Assembly (NCBI RefSeq): GCF_014281055.1
Contig: NZ_JACRSE010000005.1
Span: 248,001 to 312,000 of the forward strand
Direction of reading: 5' to 3'
Source of the DNA: Fluviispira vulneris
GTDB taxonomy: Bacteria > Bdellovibrionota_B > Oligoflexia > Silvanigrellales > Silvanigrellaceae
Length of the DNA: 64,000 bases
A program made the translations under genes and the position numbers. Below the pieces are notes generated by a model that was not told the DNA's origin, made no database searches, and saw nothing but the letters and a program-made list of their open reading frames with translations. Below are positions 34,435 through 44,140 of the stretch, piece by piece (positions within the stretch are counted from its first letter, which is position 1; each line of letters starts with the position of its first letter).

Positions 34435-34500
34435 GAATAAAGCTTTGATTACATCTAAGACTGCGCCCAAGCAAATTGCAGTAAGCATTTATTAGAAAAC
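34435..34500 (+). repeat. Decayed copy of the FAD oxidoreductase gene 3' end
   Basis: About 66 bases matching 30946-31012 at roughly four of five positions (for example AAGACTGCGCCC, ATTGCAG and AGCATTTATTA are shared). It carries a one-base gap and in-frame stops, so it is not coding. The two copies flank the EamA remnant and the two secreted-protein genes. Confidence 0.6.
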
Positions 34501-34749
34501 ATGAAAAGACTTAAAATATTAAATATATATGAAATTTTTAAAATTTATCCGCATTTTTATAAGTAAAAATATTTTAACTCTTTTTTTCTAAATATATATT
34601 CTGAATCATTAAAAAACATTTATCCATAACCAGAGTTTATTGCTAATAAGATAAGATAAAAATTACAAATTAAAATATTGGTGCTAAAACACAACCAATT
34701 ACATATGTTGAGCAGCAACCGCTCACTATTTAGTAGAGGAAAAAAAGTC

Positions 34750-36360
34750 ATGAAGATTAAGAAAAAACTTTATATTTTAATTTCAATCGTTTTTTTGGCT
34801 CTCATTTTTTTCACAGTTAAAACTAATTTCACTGCTAATCATAAGGATATATTAAGCATAAATATGGCCGCAGCCCCCTCTATTCCTTGGGATGAAGAAG
34901 GAGCACCTGTGCATGTGCTCGAGACATTTACCGAGGCGGTGCATGGCAACCTTATCCCCTTTGGTGATTTCAATATGGAAAATGCCGTCAATCAAAATAC
35001 TTTGCTGAGTGGTTCTTTTTGTACAGAAAAAACCTGTTATGCCAACGTCAAAAAGGGAATTTATTTTCACAATGGGCGCGAGGTCTCTGCGTATGATGTT
35101 GAATTTTCTCTTATCAAAGATTTATTTGAAAAACCGGAAGCAACATTTGCATACACTTTACTGGAAGATTTAGAAGGTATAGAAGATAAAAATGGGAATG
35201 TAATGTCTCCTTTAAAAAGGAAAGAACTTGTGCAAAAAAATAGCATTCTGTACCCGACAGGACTGTTAAAAAGCATTGAAGTCATTGACAATTATAATTT
35301 AAAATTCCATCTCAAACGGAAGAATAAGTTTTTTTTCCAAAGAATTTCCTCAGCCCATTTGCCTATCGTGCCAATTGAAGAATTGACAGACGATTATAAA
35401 AAGTGGAAGAAATACCCTATTGGCTTTGGTAAATACAAAGTTGTCAATGCGATTATGGCCAACCACGAGTATTTTTTAAAAAAAGTCAATCCTAAAGAAA
35501 ATATTCCTAGCAATATAAAGTTATTTTACGCTGACAATGACGTTGGCGACATAAAAATGCTCTTGGGTGGGACGCAACGAGGAACTCAAGCAAATGATAA
35601 AATCATTATTTTCCCAAATATATACTCTAATGGTGGATTTCTTTTTAATTATCAAACAAAACTTGGACAGGATCCAAACTTCCGTAAAGCCATTTCCCTC
35701 GCACTAGACAGGGAAAAAATAGCGGCTAAGGGAATACATAAGGAGCTCATACCGGAAGATCAAATGCTCCCCAATTTTGGTTGGCAAAAGAATTACCGTG
35801 CAGATATTCCAGTCCAGCAACAGGATCTTGCGCAAGCAAAGGAATTATTAAATAAAGTACCGCATGAGCTCTGGCAAAATAAAATCCTTACAATCCCCTG
35901 CTACTGGGAAGATGCAAAAGACGTCAATACCCTGCCATATATTCAAGAGATAAAAACGGAGTTAAAAGAATTGGGATTGAAGGTTGAATTTCAAAGCAAC
36001 GTGGAAGGTTATGATAAATTCAAGGATGGTGATGAAAATGTCCTTTGGTTCACAGGCTTTGCCTTTGCCAGCGATGACCCAAATAAAAACTTTGCCCACT
36101 TCCTCAAAGGTTCGTACTTTGCCCATGAATACCCAACGGATCCTGAATACGAAAGACTTTTTCAGGAATCCTCTGCCAATTCTTCGAAAATATCTGAATC
36201 GACTAAAAAATTGAGCGAATATTTCACAAGAAATAATATTATGGTTATTTTATTTAACCAAAGAGTATCCTACGCCTACGATAGCAAAAAAATTGCCTCT
36301 TTAGGTGAACAGTACAGTGGAATTAAGTTTGAAATCTGGAAAGTAAAGATGAATGATTAA
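34750..36360 (+). CDS. Peptide-type ABC solute-binding protein (SBP_bac_5), first tandem copy
   Basis: 536 residues. An N-terminal hydrophobic segment (LYILISIVFLALIFFTV) acts as signal or anchor; no lipobox Cys is seen. The mature part follows oligopeptide-binding proteins: VHVLETFTEAVHGNL, KKGIYFHNGREVSAYDVEFSL, YPIGFGKYKV, PNFRKAISLALDREKIA and LPNFGW. ATG at 34750 has AGAGGA upstream. It overlaps the next gene, a paralogue, by eight bases. No permease or ATPase gene is nearby, while a sensor kinase follows, so it may sense a ligand rather than import it. Confidence 0.88.
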   Translation: MKIKKKLYILISIVFLALIFFTVKTNFTANHKDILSINMAAAPSIPWDEEGAPVHVLETFTEAVHGNLIPFGDFNMENAVNQNTLLSGSFCTEKTCYANVKKGIYFHNGREVSAYDVEFSLIKDLFEKPEATFAYTLLEDLEGIEDKNGNVMSPLKRKELVQKNSILYPTGLLKSIEVIDNYNLKFHLKRKNKFFFQRISSAHLPIVPIEELTDDYKKWKKYPIGFGKYKVVNAIMANHEYFLKKVNPKENIPSNIKLFYADNDVGDIKMLLGGTQRGTQANDKIIIFPNIYSNGGFLFNYQTKLGQDPNFRKAISLALDREKIAAKGIHKELIPEDQMLPNFGWQKNYRADIPVQQQDLAQAKELLNKVPHELWQNKILTIPCYWEDAKDVNTLPYIQEIKTELKELGLKVEFQSNVEGYDKFKDGDENVLWFTGFAFASDDPNKNFAHFLKGSYFAHEYPTDPEYERLFQESSANSSKISESTKKLSEYFTRNNIMVILFNQRVSYAYDSKKIASLGEQYSGIKFEIWKVKMND

Positions 36361-37972
36361 AATGAAATATCATTTGAAAATCCCTTTAATATTTTTTGCT
36401 CTAACATTATTTGCAGGTTTAATATATTTTATAGGTAATAATAAAAGCAAATTGTACGCAGACTTTATTCAAATAAACAATAATGAAGTGATTACAGTCA
36501 ATATGTCTGAATTCCCCCAAATTCCTTGGGGAGATGACAACTCCATCACAGTGCATGTTTCAGAAACTTTTAGCACAGCTGTGCATGGGAGTTTAGCTAA
36601 TATAAATCACTTGCGAAACGTAGAAAAAGCCGATGAAACAACTCTTTTAAAAGATTATATTTGTGAATCGGCTAACTGCATTGCAACTTTAAAAAAAGGT
36701 ATCCGTTTTCACAATGGGCGTGAAGTGACTGCCTATGACATAGAATTTTCTTTCTTAAGACAGCCATTGATAAAAAAATTCGATTTTGCTTCTTCTATTT
36801 TAAACGATCTGATCGACATTGAAAATACAGCTAACAACAAAATAAATTATATTACAGTTAACGGAATTCGCTATCCGTCAGGTATTATAAAAGGAATAAA
36901 TGTTAAAGATATCTATAATATTGTTTTTCATTTTAAAAGAGAAAATAATTTCTTTTTCCAAAAAGCCTCTGAAGGTAGAATCCCCATCGTACCCATAGAA
37001 GAATTCGATGATCAATATATTCACTGGAAAAAATATCCTGTTGGCTTTGGCAAATATAGGGTGATCAGCGCCGATTATAAGAATTTTAAATTTACCTTAG
37101 AACGTGTTCGTGCAGTAAAGAATATCCCCAAATATATAATGCTAATTTTTTCGGTGGAAGATATCGGCGATGTTAAAATGTCACTTGAAGGTCCAAAACG
37201 GGGATTATCGCCCTATGATAAAAAAATTATCTTTCCAAATATATCTTCCAATATGGGCTTTATTTTTAATTATCAATCAGAACTAGGAAGCAATCCCAAC
37301 TTCCGCAAAGCTTTATCCCTTGCGCTGGACCGGGAAAAAATTGCGCGCCTTTCTCTGCATGGAGAGATGACTCCAGAAGACCAGATGCTGCCCAATTTCG
37401 GCTGGTACAAAGAGTACCGAGCAAAAATAGAAATTCAAAAACAAAATATTACTGAAGCAAAAAAATTTCTTGAAAGCGTTCCTCATCATCTGTGGAAGAA
37501 TAAAAAAATAGCTATCCCAACCTTTTGGGCAAATATCAATTCCCTGGATTATATTCGTGAAGTCAAAGCACAACTTAGTAAAATTGGGCTCGAAGTCGAA
37601 TTTTTGGAAACCGATCCAAACTACACCGAATTCAGAGAAAATGATCCGAACGCTATTTTCTGGTCCGGCTTTGCCTTTGCCAGCGACGATCCCAACCGCA
37701 ATTTTGCCTTCTTTTATAAAAGCCCCATCTATGTGCGAGAATATCCGAACGATCGCAAATTCGATGAATTGTTCTTGGCATCCACACAATACATGAGCAA
37801 TGGACCACTTTACACGCAAAAACTAAGCGAATACTTTACCAAAAATAATATTATGGTCATAGTGGCAAATACCCGTATGGTGGTTTCATACGACACACGA
37901 AAAATTGCAAGCCTAGGCTTACAACCCAATGGCTCAAAGCTATTACTTTGGGAGATAAAAGCACACGATTAA
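36353..37972 (+). CDS. Peptide-type ABC solute-binding protein (SBP_bac_5), second tandem copy
   Basis: 539 residues and clearly a duplicate of the preceding product: VHVSETFSTAVHGSL, KKGIRFHNGREVTAYDIEFSF, YPVGFGKYRV, PNFRKALSLALDREKIA, EDQMLPNFGW and FAFASDDPN are shared motifs. The N-terminal hydrophobic segment (IPLIFFALTLFAGLIYFI) is a signal or anchor without lipobox. The start overlaps the previous stop (ATGATTAA), suggesting translational coupling. The two copies have diverged enough to bind different ligands. Confidence 0.88.
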   Translation: MIKMKYHLKIPLIFFALTLFAGLIYFIGNNKSKLYADFIQINNNEVITVNMSEFPQIPWGDDNSITVHVSETFSTAVHGSLANINHLRNVEKADETTLLKDYICESANCIATLKKGIRFHNGREVTAYDIEFSFLRQPLIKKFDFASSILNDLIDIENTANNKINYITVNGIRYPSGIIKGINVKDIYNIVFHFKRENNFFFQKASEGRIPIVPIEEFDDQYIHWKKYPVGFGKYRVISADYKNFKFTLERVRAVKNIPKYIMLIFSVEDIGDVKMSLEGPKRGLSPYDKKIIFPNISSNMGFIFNYQSELGSNPNFRKALSLALDREKIARLSLHGEMTPEDQMLPNFGWYKEYRAKIEIQKQNITEAKKFLESVPHHLWKNKKIAIPTFWANINSLDYIREVKAQLSKIGLEVEFLETDPNYTEFRENDPNAIFWSGFAFASDDPNRNFAFFYKSPIYVREYPNDRKFDELFLASTQYMSNGPLYTQKLSEYFTKNNIMVIVANTRMVVSYDTRKIASLGLQPNGSKLLLWEIKAHD

Positions 37973-38002
37973 TAATAAATATTTTAAGGGTATTGAAAAT
38001 TT

Positions 38003-39724
38003 ATGAAATTTAATATTTTCTATTTCATATACATATATATACCTTCTTTTGTTATCTCTATCATAATTGTGGTTATTAATATTTTTTTCACCTCCTCGCA
38101 ATTAAAAGATTATTATCTCTCGACCTATGGCTACACAGAATATCTCATGCAAAACAATTACTCACTCGAAGCATATAAACGTTTAGTTGAAGTGGCTTCA
38201 TCTATCAATGTTTACGAAAGAGTAGAAAAAAGTAAATATTTTGCTGCAGAAATTTGGGAGTGCGAACCTTGTGTTGCTGGGGATTTTCCTCTCTGGCATA
38301 CGAATACTTCTTCTCTCTATGAAAATGTTAAATATATTTTTGATTATGATTTTAGAAAAAAATATCCATCAATGCTGATCTACAATGATTACCTAATTAT
38401 ATCAGTAAATTTCCCAATCTATTCATATAAAATAAATGCGGATAAGGTGAGTAAAAATAAAAAATACACCCTTAAATTTTATAAAAAAATCTTAGATTAT
38501 GACTTCATAAAACATGATTCAACATTTATTGAAGCCTTTTTTATTTTAAATTTTTATGTTTATCTAATATTACTTGCTATTTTACCTATCCCTATTTTTC
38601 TTTTCAAAAGAAAAATTGAACAGAATACTGCCCGAGATCTTGCCTCACAAACGCTTGAAAATGTAAAAAATATGATTGAGCATGAACTTATCAATCAAGA
38701 AAATATCTTAAAATACCCATCGGACTTTGACACGACTCTCCAAGCTGTCTTGCATCACAATAAAGTAGCGCAAATCACTTTAAAATCTATTTTAATTGAA
38801 AGTTTAAATCCACTCGATATATTACAGGATGTTTGGAATGGTATAGGCAATAGTAAGATCAAACTTACTTGCAGTATATCCATCAGAAATAAATTACGCT
38901 TTGACAAAACCACCTTATACTTGATTTATAATACGATTTTAAAAAATGCGACCCACGATAGTCTTGGCACTAAAAAAATTCATGTTGATATTAAACAGTG
39001 CAGTTCTTTCCGCACCCATAAAAGAATTGTTTTCAAAATAAGCAATGATGGTATACCCATTGAGAAAATTAACCGCGAAAAAATATTTCAAGGATATTCT
39101 AACAAAAAAGAAGGACATGGAATTGGTCTAAAAAATCTGAAAGAAATATTAAAAAAATCAGGTAGCGATTTGATTTTGTCAAAACAAGAGAAAACCTGCT
39201 TTATATTTGAATTAAATGTTTCGGATGAAAAGTTTAATCTAATAAAGTCTATGACTATTCCATGCCTGTTTGAAAAAGAACAACCTGTCCCAAATCCACT
39301 CACTTCTGAGAACTTGCCGTGGGTGGTCGTTCTCGAAGACAACGAAATGATATGGCGTGGTTGGAAAAAGCGAATGACAGATGCAAAAATATTTCTATTT
39401 AAGACACCAGATGAATTCTTTTATTTTCTAGATGAAGAAAAAATAAATGAGCGCCCATTTCTTTCAAAAGTTAAAGCTATTGTTTCCGATTTCGATTTTG
39501 GCAACGGCGTTAATTTTATAAATTCCAATTTGATCGGCGGGCTTGAAAATGAGGAAGAAGAGTTTTCAGGAAAGCTAATATTATGCACAGGTTTTAATGA
39601 AAAAATACAAGAAAATATTCCAGTATACATGAGAGAAAAAATAGATTTATTTTTTCAGAAAAAACATATTTCATACTTTGAATTGCAAACCATGATCGAT
39701 GAGAAAGAGAAAGGGATAGTCTAG
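38003..39724 (+). CDS. Membrane-bound hybrid sensor histidine kinase
   Basis: 573 residues. Membrane segments at about 7-30 and 186-208 enclose an external sensor region of about 155 residues. A cytoplasmic HATPase domain has N box LIYNTILKNATHDS and G boxes FKISNDGIP and KEGHGIGLKNLKEIL. A C-terminal receiver has acidic pair VVLEDNE, phosphoacceptor IVSDFDFG and Lys in FFQKKH. The phospho-His box is weak (a VLHHNKVAQIT stretch is a candidate). It lies 30 bp after the two binding proteins and probably reads their ligand state. It converges with a DNA-binding protein gene; the stops overlap in TCTAGA. Confidence 0.82.
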   Translation: MKFNIFYFIYIYIPSFVISIIIVVINIFFTSSQLKDYYLSTYGYTEYLMQNNYSLEAYKRLVEVASSINVYERVEKSKYFAAEIWECEPCVAGDFPLWHTNTSSLYENVKYIFDYDFRKKYPSMLIYNDYLIISVNFPIYSYKINADKVSKNKKYTLKFYKKILDYDFIKHDSTFIEAFFILNFYVYLILLAILPIPIFLFKRKIEQNTARDLASQTLENVKNMIEHELINQENILKYPSDFDTTLQAVLHHNKVAQITLKSILIESLNPLDILQDVWNGIGNSKIKLTCSISIRNKLRFDKTTLYLIYNTILKNATHDSLGTKKIHVDIKQCSSFRTHKRIVFKISNDGIPIEKINREKIFQGYSNKKEGHGIGLKNLKEILKKSGSDLILSKQEKTCFIFELNVSDEKFNLIKSMTIPCLFEKEQPVPNPLTSENLPWVVVLEDNEMIWRGWKKRMTDAKIFLFKTPDEFFYFLDEEKINERPFLSKVKAIVSDFDFGNGVNFINSNLIGGLENEEEEFSGKLILCTGFNEKIQENIPVYMREKIDLFFQKKHISYFELQTMIDEKEKGIV

Positions 39725-40266
39725 AAATTATCAACTAAATTCTTAATTCGGGTAAAGTTCTCACCAAAAAAGCATTTTTTATGGATCATTTTTCGAGCAA
39801 TTAAAGAAAACTTTTCCATAGGTATTTTTAGTCTTCTGATAAGTACTAAAATACGCACAAGTTCTCTGCGTGATTCAATGGATAATTCTTTATCAATTTG
39901 AATAATTTCTTTTAAAAATTCAGATGTATTTTCGTTTAAATGTAAATCCTGATTTGTCGTCATAAAAAAAATCTGAATCAATTCTGGATAAGTGATTCCA
40001 AAATATTCACTTAACCTTGTCACAAGAATATAGTCATCTAGAATTTTGATAGGATTTTCATAAATCCTTTGTAAAGTCTTTAGACTGATTCCAAGTCTAT
40101 GCGCCATTTCCTCTCGAGACTCTAAAGAAAATGTCAGAAAATATTCAACTTGTGAACTTGATTCCTTTAGGGCTTTAATTTTAAATTGATTATCTGAATT
40201 GCCCGAAATAACAAGCAGCATTTGGTTTAATTTATGTACAATATTGTTAGCGACAATTATTTCCAT
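39721..40266 (-). CDS. Helix-turn-helix DNA-binding protein
   Basis: 181 residues from the ATG at 40266 (a GTG at 40302 would add 12). The middle holds an HTH-like unit: REEMAHRLGISLKTLQRIYENP, with the helix-turn-helix Gly, followed by DYILVTRLSEYFGITYPELIQIFF, which resembles XRE-type repressors. The N-terminal 55 and C-terminal 60 residues are helical and not recognised. It faces the hybrid kinase gene tail to tail, so it is a candidate output regulator, though no receiver domain is present. Confidence 0.6.
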   Translation of the reverse strand: MEIIVANNIVHKLNQMLLVISGNSDNQFKIKALKESSSQVEYFLTFSLESREEMAHRLGISLKTLQRIYENPIKILDDYILVTRLSEYFGITYPELIQIFFMTTNQDLHLNENTSEFLKEIIQIDKELSIESRRELVRILVLIRRLKIPMEKFSLIARKMIHKKCFFGENFTRIKNLVDNF

Positions 40267-40302
40267 TTTAAACTCATTTTTATAATAATATTTGAAAAAC
40301 AC

Positions 40303-40948
40303 GATTTAAAAGATGATCTTCAATCGAGAAAAAGCTTTTTTCTTTCTCGGATTAAAGCACAGACTTCACAAAAATACAAATATTTTTTATACTTTATTGC
40401 AATGCTACCCATAATAAATCAATTGTATTTTTTATTAATTACTTTTTTTCAATCTCAAAAATGATCGTTTATCGATCATTTTGTGTTTCGTGGTCCTTTT
40501 AAACCGTTTCCTTGTATCGCAGAATGACACCCTAAGTATTCATACTTATTTATTTTTTCTATTTCTTATAAATAAAATGAATACAAAAGTGACTTTTTTA
40601 TTTTACGCATGATTAATAATAAATTTAAAATTTAATTTTTAATAAACCCAAAATACTTTTTTTATATTTTAACCATAAAAACATTAGACCAGACAAGTTT
40701 GTCTCCAACCTTACATATTCACTGATTAAATCTTGCTAAAATTCATGCATGCAACTTATATTCTAATTAAAGATAGACTTAATAAAAATTTGGGTCTATC
40801 TCTATAACATCAAACATATTCAATACGCTTAATAAGACTATTGTTAGTATAATTAATAGAGTTTATTTTCGTATTACTTAATAAAATATTTTCTAATAAA
40901 ATATATTTAAATTCAATTTGTATTTTATATTGCCTTTAGGAGGATAAA
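40303..40948. other. Intergenic region
   Basis: About 650 AT-rich bases. A short plus-strand frame (40234-40464) has no ribosome site and looks accidental. A hairpin lies at 40458-40482. The last part must carry the promoter of the 72-codon gene. Confidence 0.4.
40458..40482. terminator. Short hairpin, terminator-like
   Basis: AAAATGATCG (40458-40467) pairs with CGATCATTTT (40473-40482) around TTTAT, in a gene-free region. No long T tract follows on the plus strand; its role is uncertain. Confidence 0.4.
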
Positions 40949-41167
40949 ATGGAAGCTTTAATCAATAAGATTTACGAAGATCCTATTTGCTCTTTAAGAA
41001 ACTTATCAAACATGCAGCTTGATTATTTTTATAATTATTTTAAGCATGAATATTTTTATCAATCACATTATTCAAGCCAAGAATGCTTTAAAGACAAAAA
41101 ACAAGTGTTAAAAATTTATCGATCAATTAAAAAAGAAAAGTTCAGACGATTACCAGAAACAATTTAA
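40949..41167 (+). CDS. Small protein of unknown function (72 aa)
   Basis: A perfect AGGAGG six bases before the ATG and a protein rich in Tyr, Phe, Lys and Asn (QLDYFYNYFKHEYFYQSHYSS) with a basic C-terminus (YRSIKKEKFRRLPETI). No signal peptide or membrane segment. It converges with udk, leaving seven bases between the stops. The ribosome site supports a real gene; no family is recognised. Confidence 0.65.
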   Translation: MEALINKIYEDPICSLRNLSNMQLDYFYNYFKHEYFYQSHYSSQECFKDKKQVLKIYRSIKKEKFRRLPETI

Positions 41168-41174
41168 AGCACTA

Positions 41175-41885
41175 TCAATTTGCCCAGACTTCACGTAGTA
41201 CTTTTAAAGAAAGTTCTGCAATAATAGGTTCAAAAGATTGCTCACCTGAGACAACAAGATCTGCTTTATTCTTTCCTGGTTCTACGTAAATATTATGCAT
41301 CGGACTTACGGTGGCTTTGAATTGATTTTGCACAGACTCTGCCGTTCTACCTCTTTCTCTTACATCTCTTTTTAATCGTCTTTCGAATCTAACTTCTTCA
41401 GGTGCATCAATAAATATTTTATGATTTATTCTTTTCTCAGTATCTGAATCGTTAAATAATAAAACACCTTCAACAATCACTATCGGTTTGGGAGTTACAA
41501 TTTGATTACCAATCAAACGGCAATGTTTGGCAAAATCATACATAGGCAAGGTCACACATTTGCCAATTGCAAGTTCATCTAAATGGGAAACTAATAGAGA
41601 AAATTCGATAATATCTGGATGATCAAAATTAATTTGTTGGCGCTGTTCAAAAGAAAGGTGAGTTAAATCTTTATAATATGCATCTTGACTGATGTGTAAA
41701 ACGTGATCTTTTCCTAAAAAATTCACTAACTGTCGACAGAAAGTGGTTTTACCACTGCCGGATCCCCCACAGACACCAATTACATAGGGTTGAGAAATGC
41801 CACTGTCACCTGCGTGTGTCATTCCCTTCGCTTTTCGCACTTTATGCTCAAGAGAATGCAGTTTGTATGCGTGTTTTTGCCACAT
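41175..41885 (-). CDS. udk: Uridine kinase
   Basis: Phosphorylates uridine and cytidine in pyrimidine salvage. P-loop VIGVCGGSGSGKTTFCRQL, then ISQDAYYKDL, the NFDHPDIIEF substrate motif, LPMYDFAKH, VIVEGVLLF and the lid RFERRLKRDVRERGR are all in family order. AAGGAAG precedes ATG 41885, giving 236 residues with about 30 extra residues before the usual start; a second ATG at 41822 has no clear ribosome site. Confidence 0.94.
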   Translation of the reverse strand: MWQKHAYKLHSLEHKVRKAKGMTHAGDSGISQPYVIGVCGGSGSGKTTFCRQLVNFLGKDHVLHISQDAYYKDLTHLSFEQRQQINFDHPDIIEFSLLVSHLDELAIGKCVTLPMYDFAKHCRLIGNQIVTPKPIVIVEGVLLFNDSDTEKRINHKIFIDAPEEVRFERRLKRDVRERGRTAESVQNQFKATVSPMHNIYVEPGKNKADLVVSGEQSFEPIIAELSLKVLREVWAN

Positions 41886-42047
41886 AATTCAACTTCCTTT
41901 GTAAATATTTTCCAAAACAGCAGATTTTTAGCCCCAAATGCATACAAATGCAAGTGACCTTTCTAAAATGTTGCAAAAATCAAATCAATAACTACACTTA
42001 CCCATGTACTCAGCTTTTATAGTTACTCATTACAGGGATCTTTATTT

Positions 42048-42539
42048 ATGAAGTCAATCCTCTGCTCTACAGCAAATTTTTCTCTGCAGGTATGCGCAAA
42101 CCATGAAGATAATTCAGGAACTCATATTTTGGGTGGTGTTTCATTTGCGAAAATCCCACGTATTCTCATTGCCAAATGCGGACTAGATGGACATGATCGA
42201 GGAGCAAAATACATAGCCCGCGCACTCCGTGATGCAGGCATGGAAGTCATTTACACTGGAATTCGTCAATCACCTGAAGATGTTGCAATGACCGCAGTGC
42301 AAGAAGACGTCGATCTCGTAGGTCTTTCACTCTTATCTGGTGCGCACAATACTCTCTTTCCTAAGCTTTTGGACGCTTTAAAGCTAAATGGTGGTGAAGA
42401 CATACCTGTATTTGGTGGCGGAGTGATACCAGACACTGACATTCCTCATCTTAAATCCTTAGGGGTAAAGGCCATTTTCACCCCAGGCACCCGCGTCGAA
42501 GATGTAATTATCGAAATAAAAAAAATTCTTGAAGGATAA
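42048..42539 (+). CDS. Methylmalonyl-CoA mutase, stand-alone B12-binding subunit
   Basis: 163 residues with the cobalamin-binding fold: [24 protein letters not shown] (D-x-H-x-x-G, His is the lower cobalt ligand), then [11 protein letters not shown] and [11 protein letters not shown]. This corresponds to the C-terminal domain of methylmalonyl-CoA mutase, encoded alone as in split archaeal-type mutases. The large catalytic subunit is not in the window. It is the first gene of a six-gene propionyl-CoA operon, five bases ahead of the carboxyltransferase. Confidence 0.88.
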   Translation: MKSILCSTANFSLQVCANHEDNSGTHILGGVSFAKIPRILIAKCGLDGHDRGAKYIARALRDAGMEVIYTGIRQSPEDVAMTAVQEDVDLVGLSLLSGAHNTLFPKLLDALKLNGGEDIPVFGGGVIPDTDIPHLKSLGVKAIFTPGTRVEDVIIEIKKILEG

Positions 42540-42543
42540 AAAA

Positions 42544-44100
42544 ATGACACTTTCAACCGAAGGATCCATAAAAAAATTAAGAGAAGTTCGAGTTAAAACT
42601 TTTGAAGGTGGTGGGGCAAAAAGAATCGAAGCCCAGCATGAAAAAGGAAAAATGACTGCGAGAGAGCGTATTTATGAGTTGCTCGATCCCAGCTCATTTG
42701 TCGAGCTCGGAGCATTTGTTACCCACAATTGCGATCAATTTGGCTTAGAAAAACAAAAGTTTTTAGGGGATGGAGTGATCACGGGCTATGGGACGATTGG
42801 GGGACGATCAGTTTATGTTTTTGCCCAAGATTTTACCGTATTAGGTGGTTCTCTTGGTGAAATGCATGCGAAGAAGATCTGTCAAGTCATGGAACTCGCC
42901 ATTCAAAATGGAACACCCATTATAGGTTTAAATGACAGCGGTGGAGCACGCATTCAAGAAGGTGTTTCAAGTCTTGGGGGGTATGCAGACATTTTTTATC
43001 GCAACACCCTTGCCAGCGGTGTCGTTCCACAAATTAGTGCCATACTTGGGCCTTGCGCTGGTGGAGCTGTCTATTCACCCGCTATAACTGATTTTATAAT
43101 CATGACTCAAACGACTTCACATATGTTCATCACAGGACCAGATGTGATTAAAACAGTCACGGGGGAAGATGTTGATTTTGAAACGCTTGGGGGAGCTGAT
43201 ACTCATTACAGCAAAAGTGGAGTTGCAGACGCATCGTGTATCGATGAATATCAAACGATTTCTTTTATAAAAAAATTATTATGCTATATTCCTCAAAATA
43301 ACTTAGAAAGTCCTGCAATTATTCCATCAACAGATCCTGTCGATAGAGCTGATCCAGAACTCAACTCTATAATTCCAGATAATCCAAACCAACCTTACAG
43401 TATGCGTGAAGTTATAAAAAGAGTTTGTGATTTAGACTCATTTCTAGAATTACAAACCTCATTTGCTAAAAATATGATCATTGGTTTTGCTCGTTTAAAC
43501 GGTAACTCAATCGGAATTGTTGCAAATGACCCAATGAACTTAGCAGGGGTGCTTGATATCAATGCGAGTATTAAGGCAGCAAGATTTGTACGTTTTTGTG
43601 ATGCATTTAATATTCCCCTCATCGTCTTCACCGATGTCCCAGGTTTTTTACCAGGAACAGATCAAGAATGGCGAGGAATTATTAAGCATGGTGCAAAATT
43701 ACTGTATGCCTTTAGTGAAGCTACAGTCCCACGCTTTACAGTAATAACTCGGAAGGCTTATGGAGGCGCTTATGATGTCATGAATTCAAAACATATAGGT
43801 GCTGATTACAATATTGCTTGGCCAACAGCTGAAATTGCTGTGATGGGGCCAGAAGGTGCATGCAATATTATTTTTAAAAATGAAATTTCTAAGGCCTCAA
43901 ATCCTGACGAAAAAAGAAAAGAACTTATTCAAAATTATAAAGACACCTTTGCAAATCCATATGTAACAGCGCAAAAAGGATTTTTAGATGATATTATCGA
44001 ACCTAAATTAACAAGAAAATATCTAATAAATGCACTATTAATAAATAAAAATAAGCGAAAGAATTTACCTAAAAGAAAACATGGCAATATTCCTCTTTAA
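42544..44100 (+). CDS. pccB: Propionyl-CoA carboxylase beta subunit (carboxyltransferase)
   Basis: 518 residues with the crotonase-like halves of acyl-CoA carboxyltransferases: KGKMTARERIYELLDP at the start, DFTVLGGSLGEMHAKKI, GLNDSGGARIQEGV, GPCAGGAVYSPA and a second half with VFTDVPGFLPGTDQE and RKAYGGAYDVM. ATG at 42544 follows GAAGGA. The acyl-CoA could be propionyl- or acetyl-CoA by sequence; the mutase subunit, GTPase and epimerase in the same operon favour propionyl-CoA. Confidence 0.93.
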   Translation: MTLSTEGSIKKLREVRVKTFEGGGAKRIEAQHEKGKMTARERIYELLDPSSFVELGAFVTHNCDQFGLEKQKFLGDGVITGYGTIGGRSVYVFAQDFTVLGGSLGEMHAKKICQVMELAIQNGTPIIGLNDSGGARIQEGVSSLGGYADIFYRNTLASGVVPQISAILGPCAGGAVYSPAITDFIIMTQTTSHMFITGPDVIKTVTGEDVDFETLGGADTHYSKSGVADASCIDEYQTISFIKKLLCYIPQNNLESPAIIPSTDPVDRADPELNSIIPDNPNQPYSMREVIKRVCDLDSFLELQTSFAKNMIIGFARLNGNSIGIVANDPMNLAGVLDINASIKAARFVRFCDAFNIPLIVFTDVPGFLPGTDQEWRGIIKHGAKLLYAFSEATVPRFTVITRKAYGGAYDVMNSKHIGADYNIAWPTAEIAVMGPEGACNIIFKNEISKASNPDEKRKELIQNYKDTFANPYVTAQKGFLDDIIEPKLTRKYLINALLINKNKRKNLPKRKHGNIPL

Positions 44101-44140
44101 TAATGCTATATATTTTCATTTTTAATTAAAGGCGAAGCGA

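Larger units (their letters stand above)
34057..34749. other. Intergenic region with inverted repeat and decayed gene copy
   Basis: Nearly 700 bases without an intact gene, between two divergent transcription units. It contains a 17-bp hairpin (34334-34372) and a degraded copy of the FAD oxidoreductase 3' end (34435-34500), listed separately. The rest is AT-rich. Confidence 0.5.

Noticed and set aside
37313-37819. Minus-strand 168-codon frame
   Set aside because: Lies wholly inside the second solute-binding protein gene, with no ribosome site and no recognisable protein motif.
40234-40464. Plus-strand 76-codon hydrophobic frame
   Set aside because: No ribosome binding site, starts antisense to the HTH gene, and AT-rich sequence easily gives Phe/Ile-rich frames.
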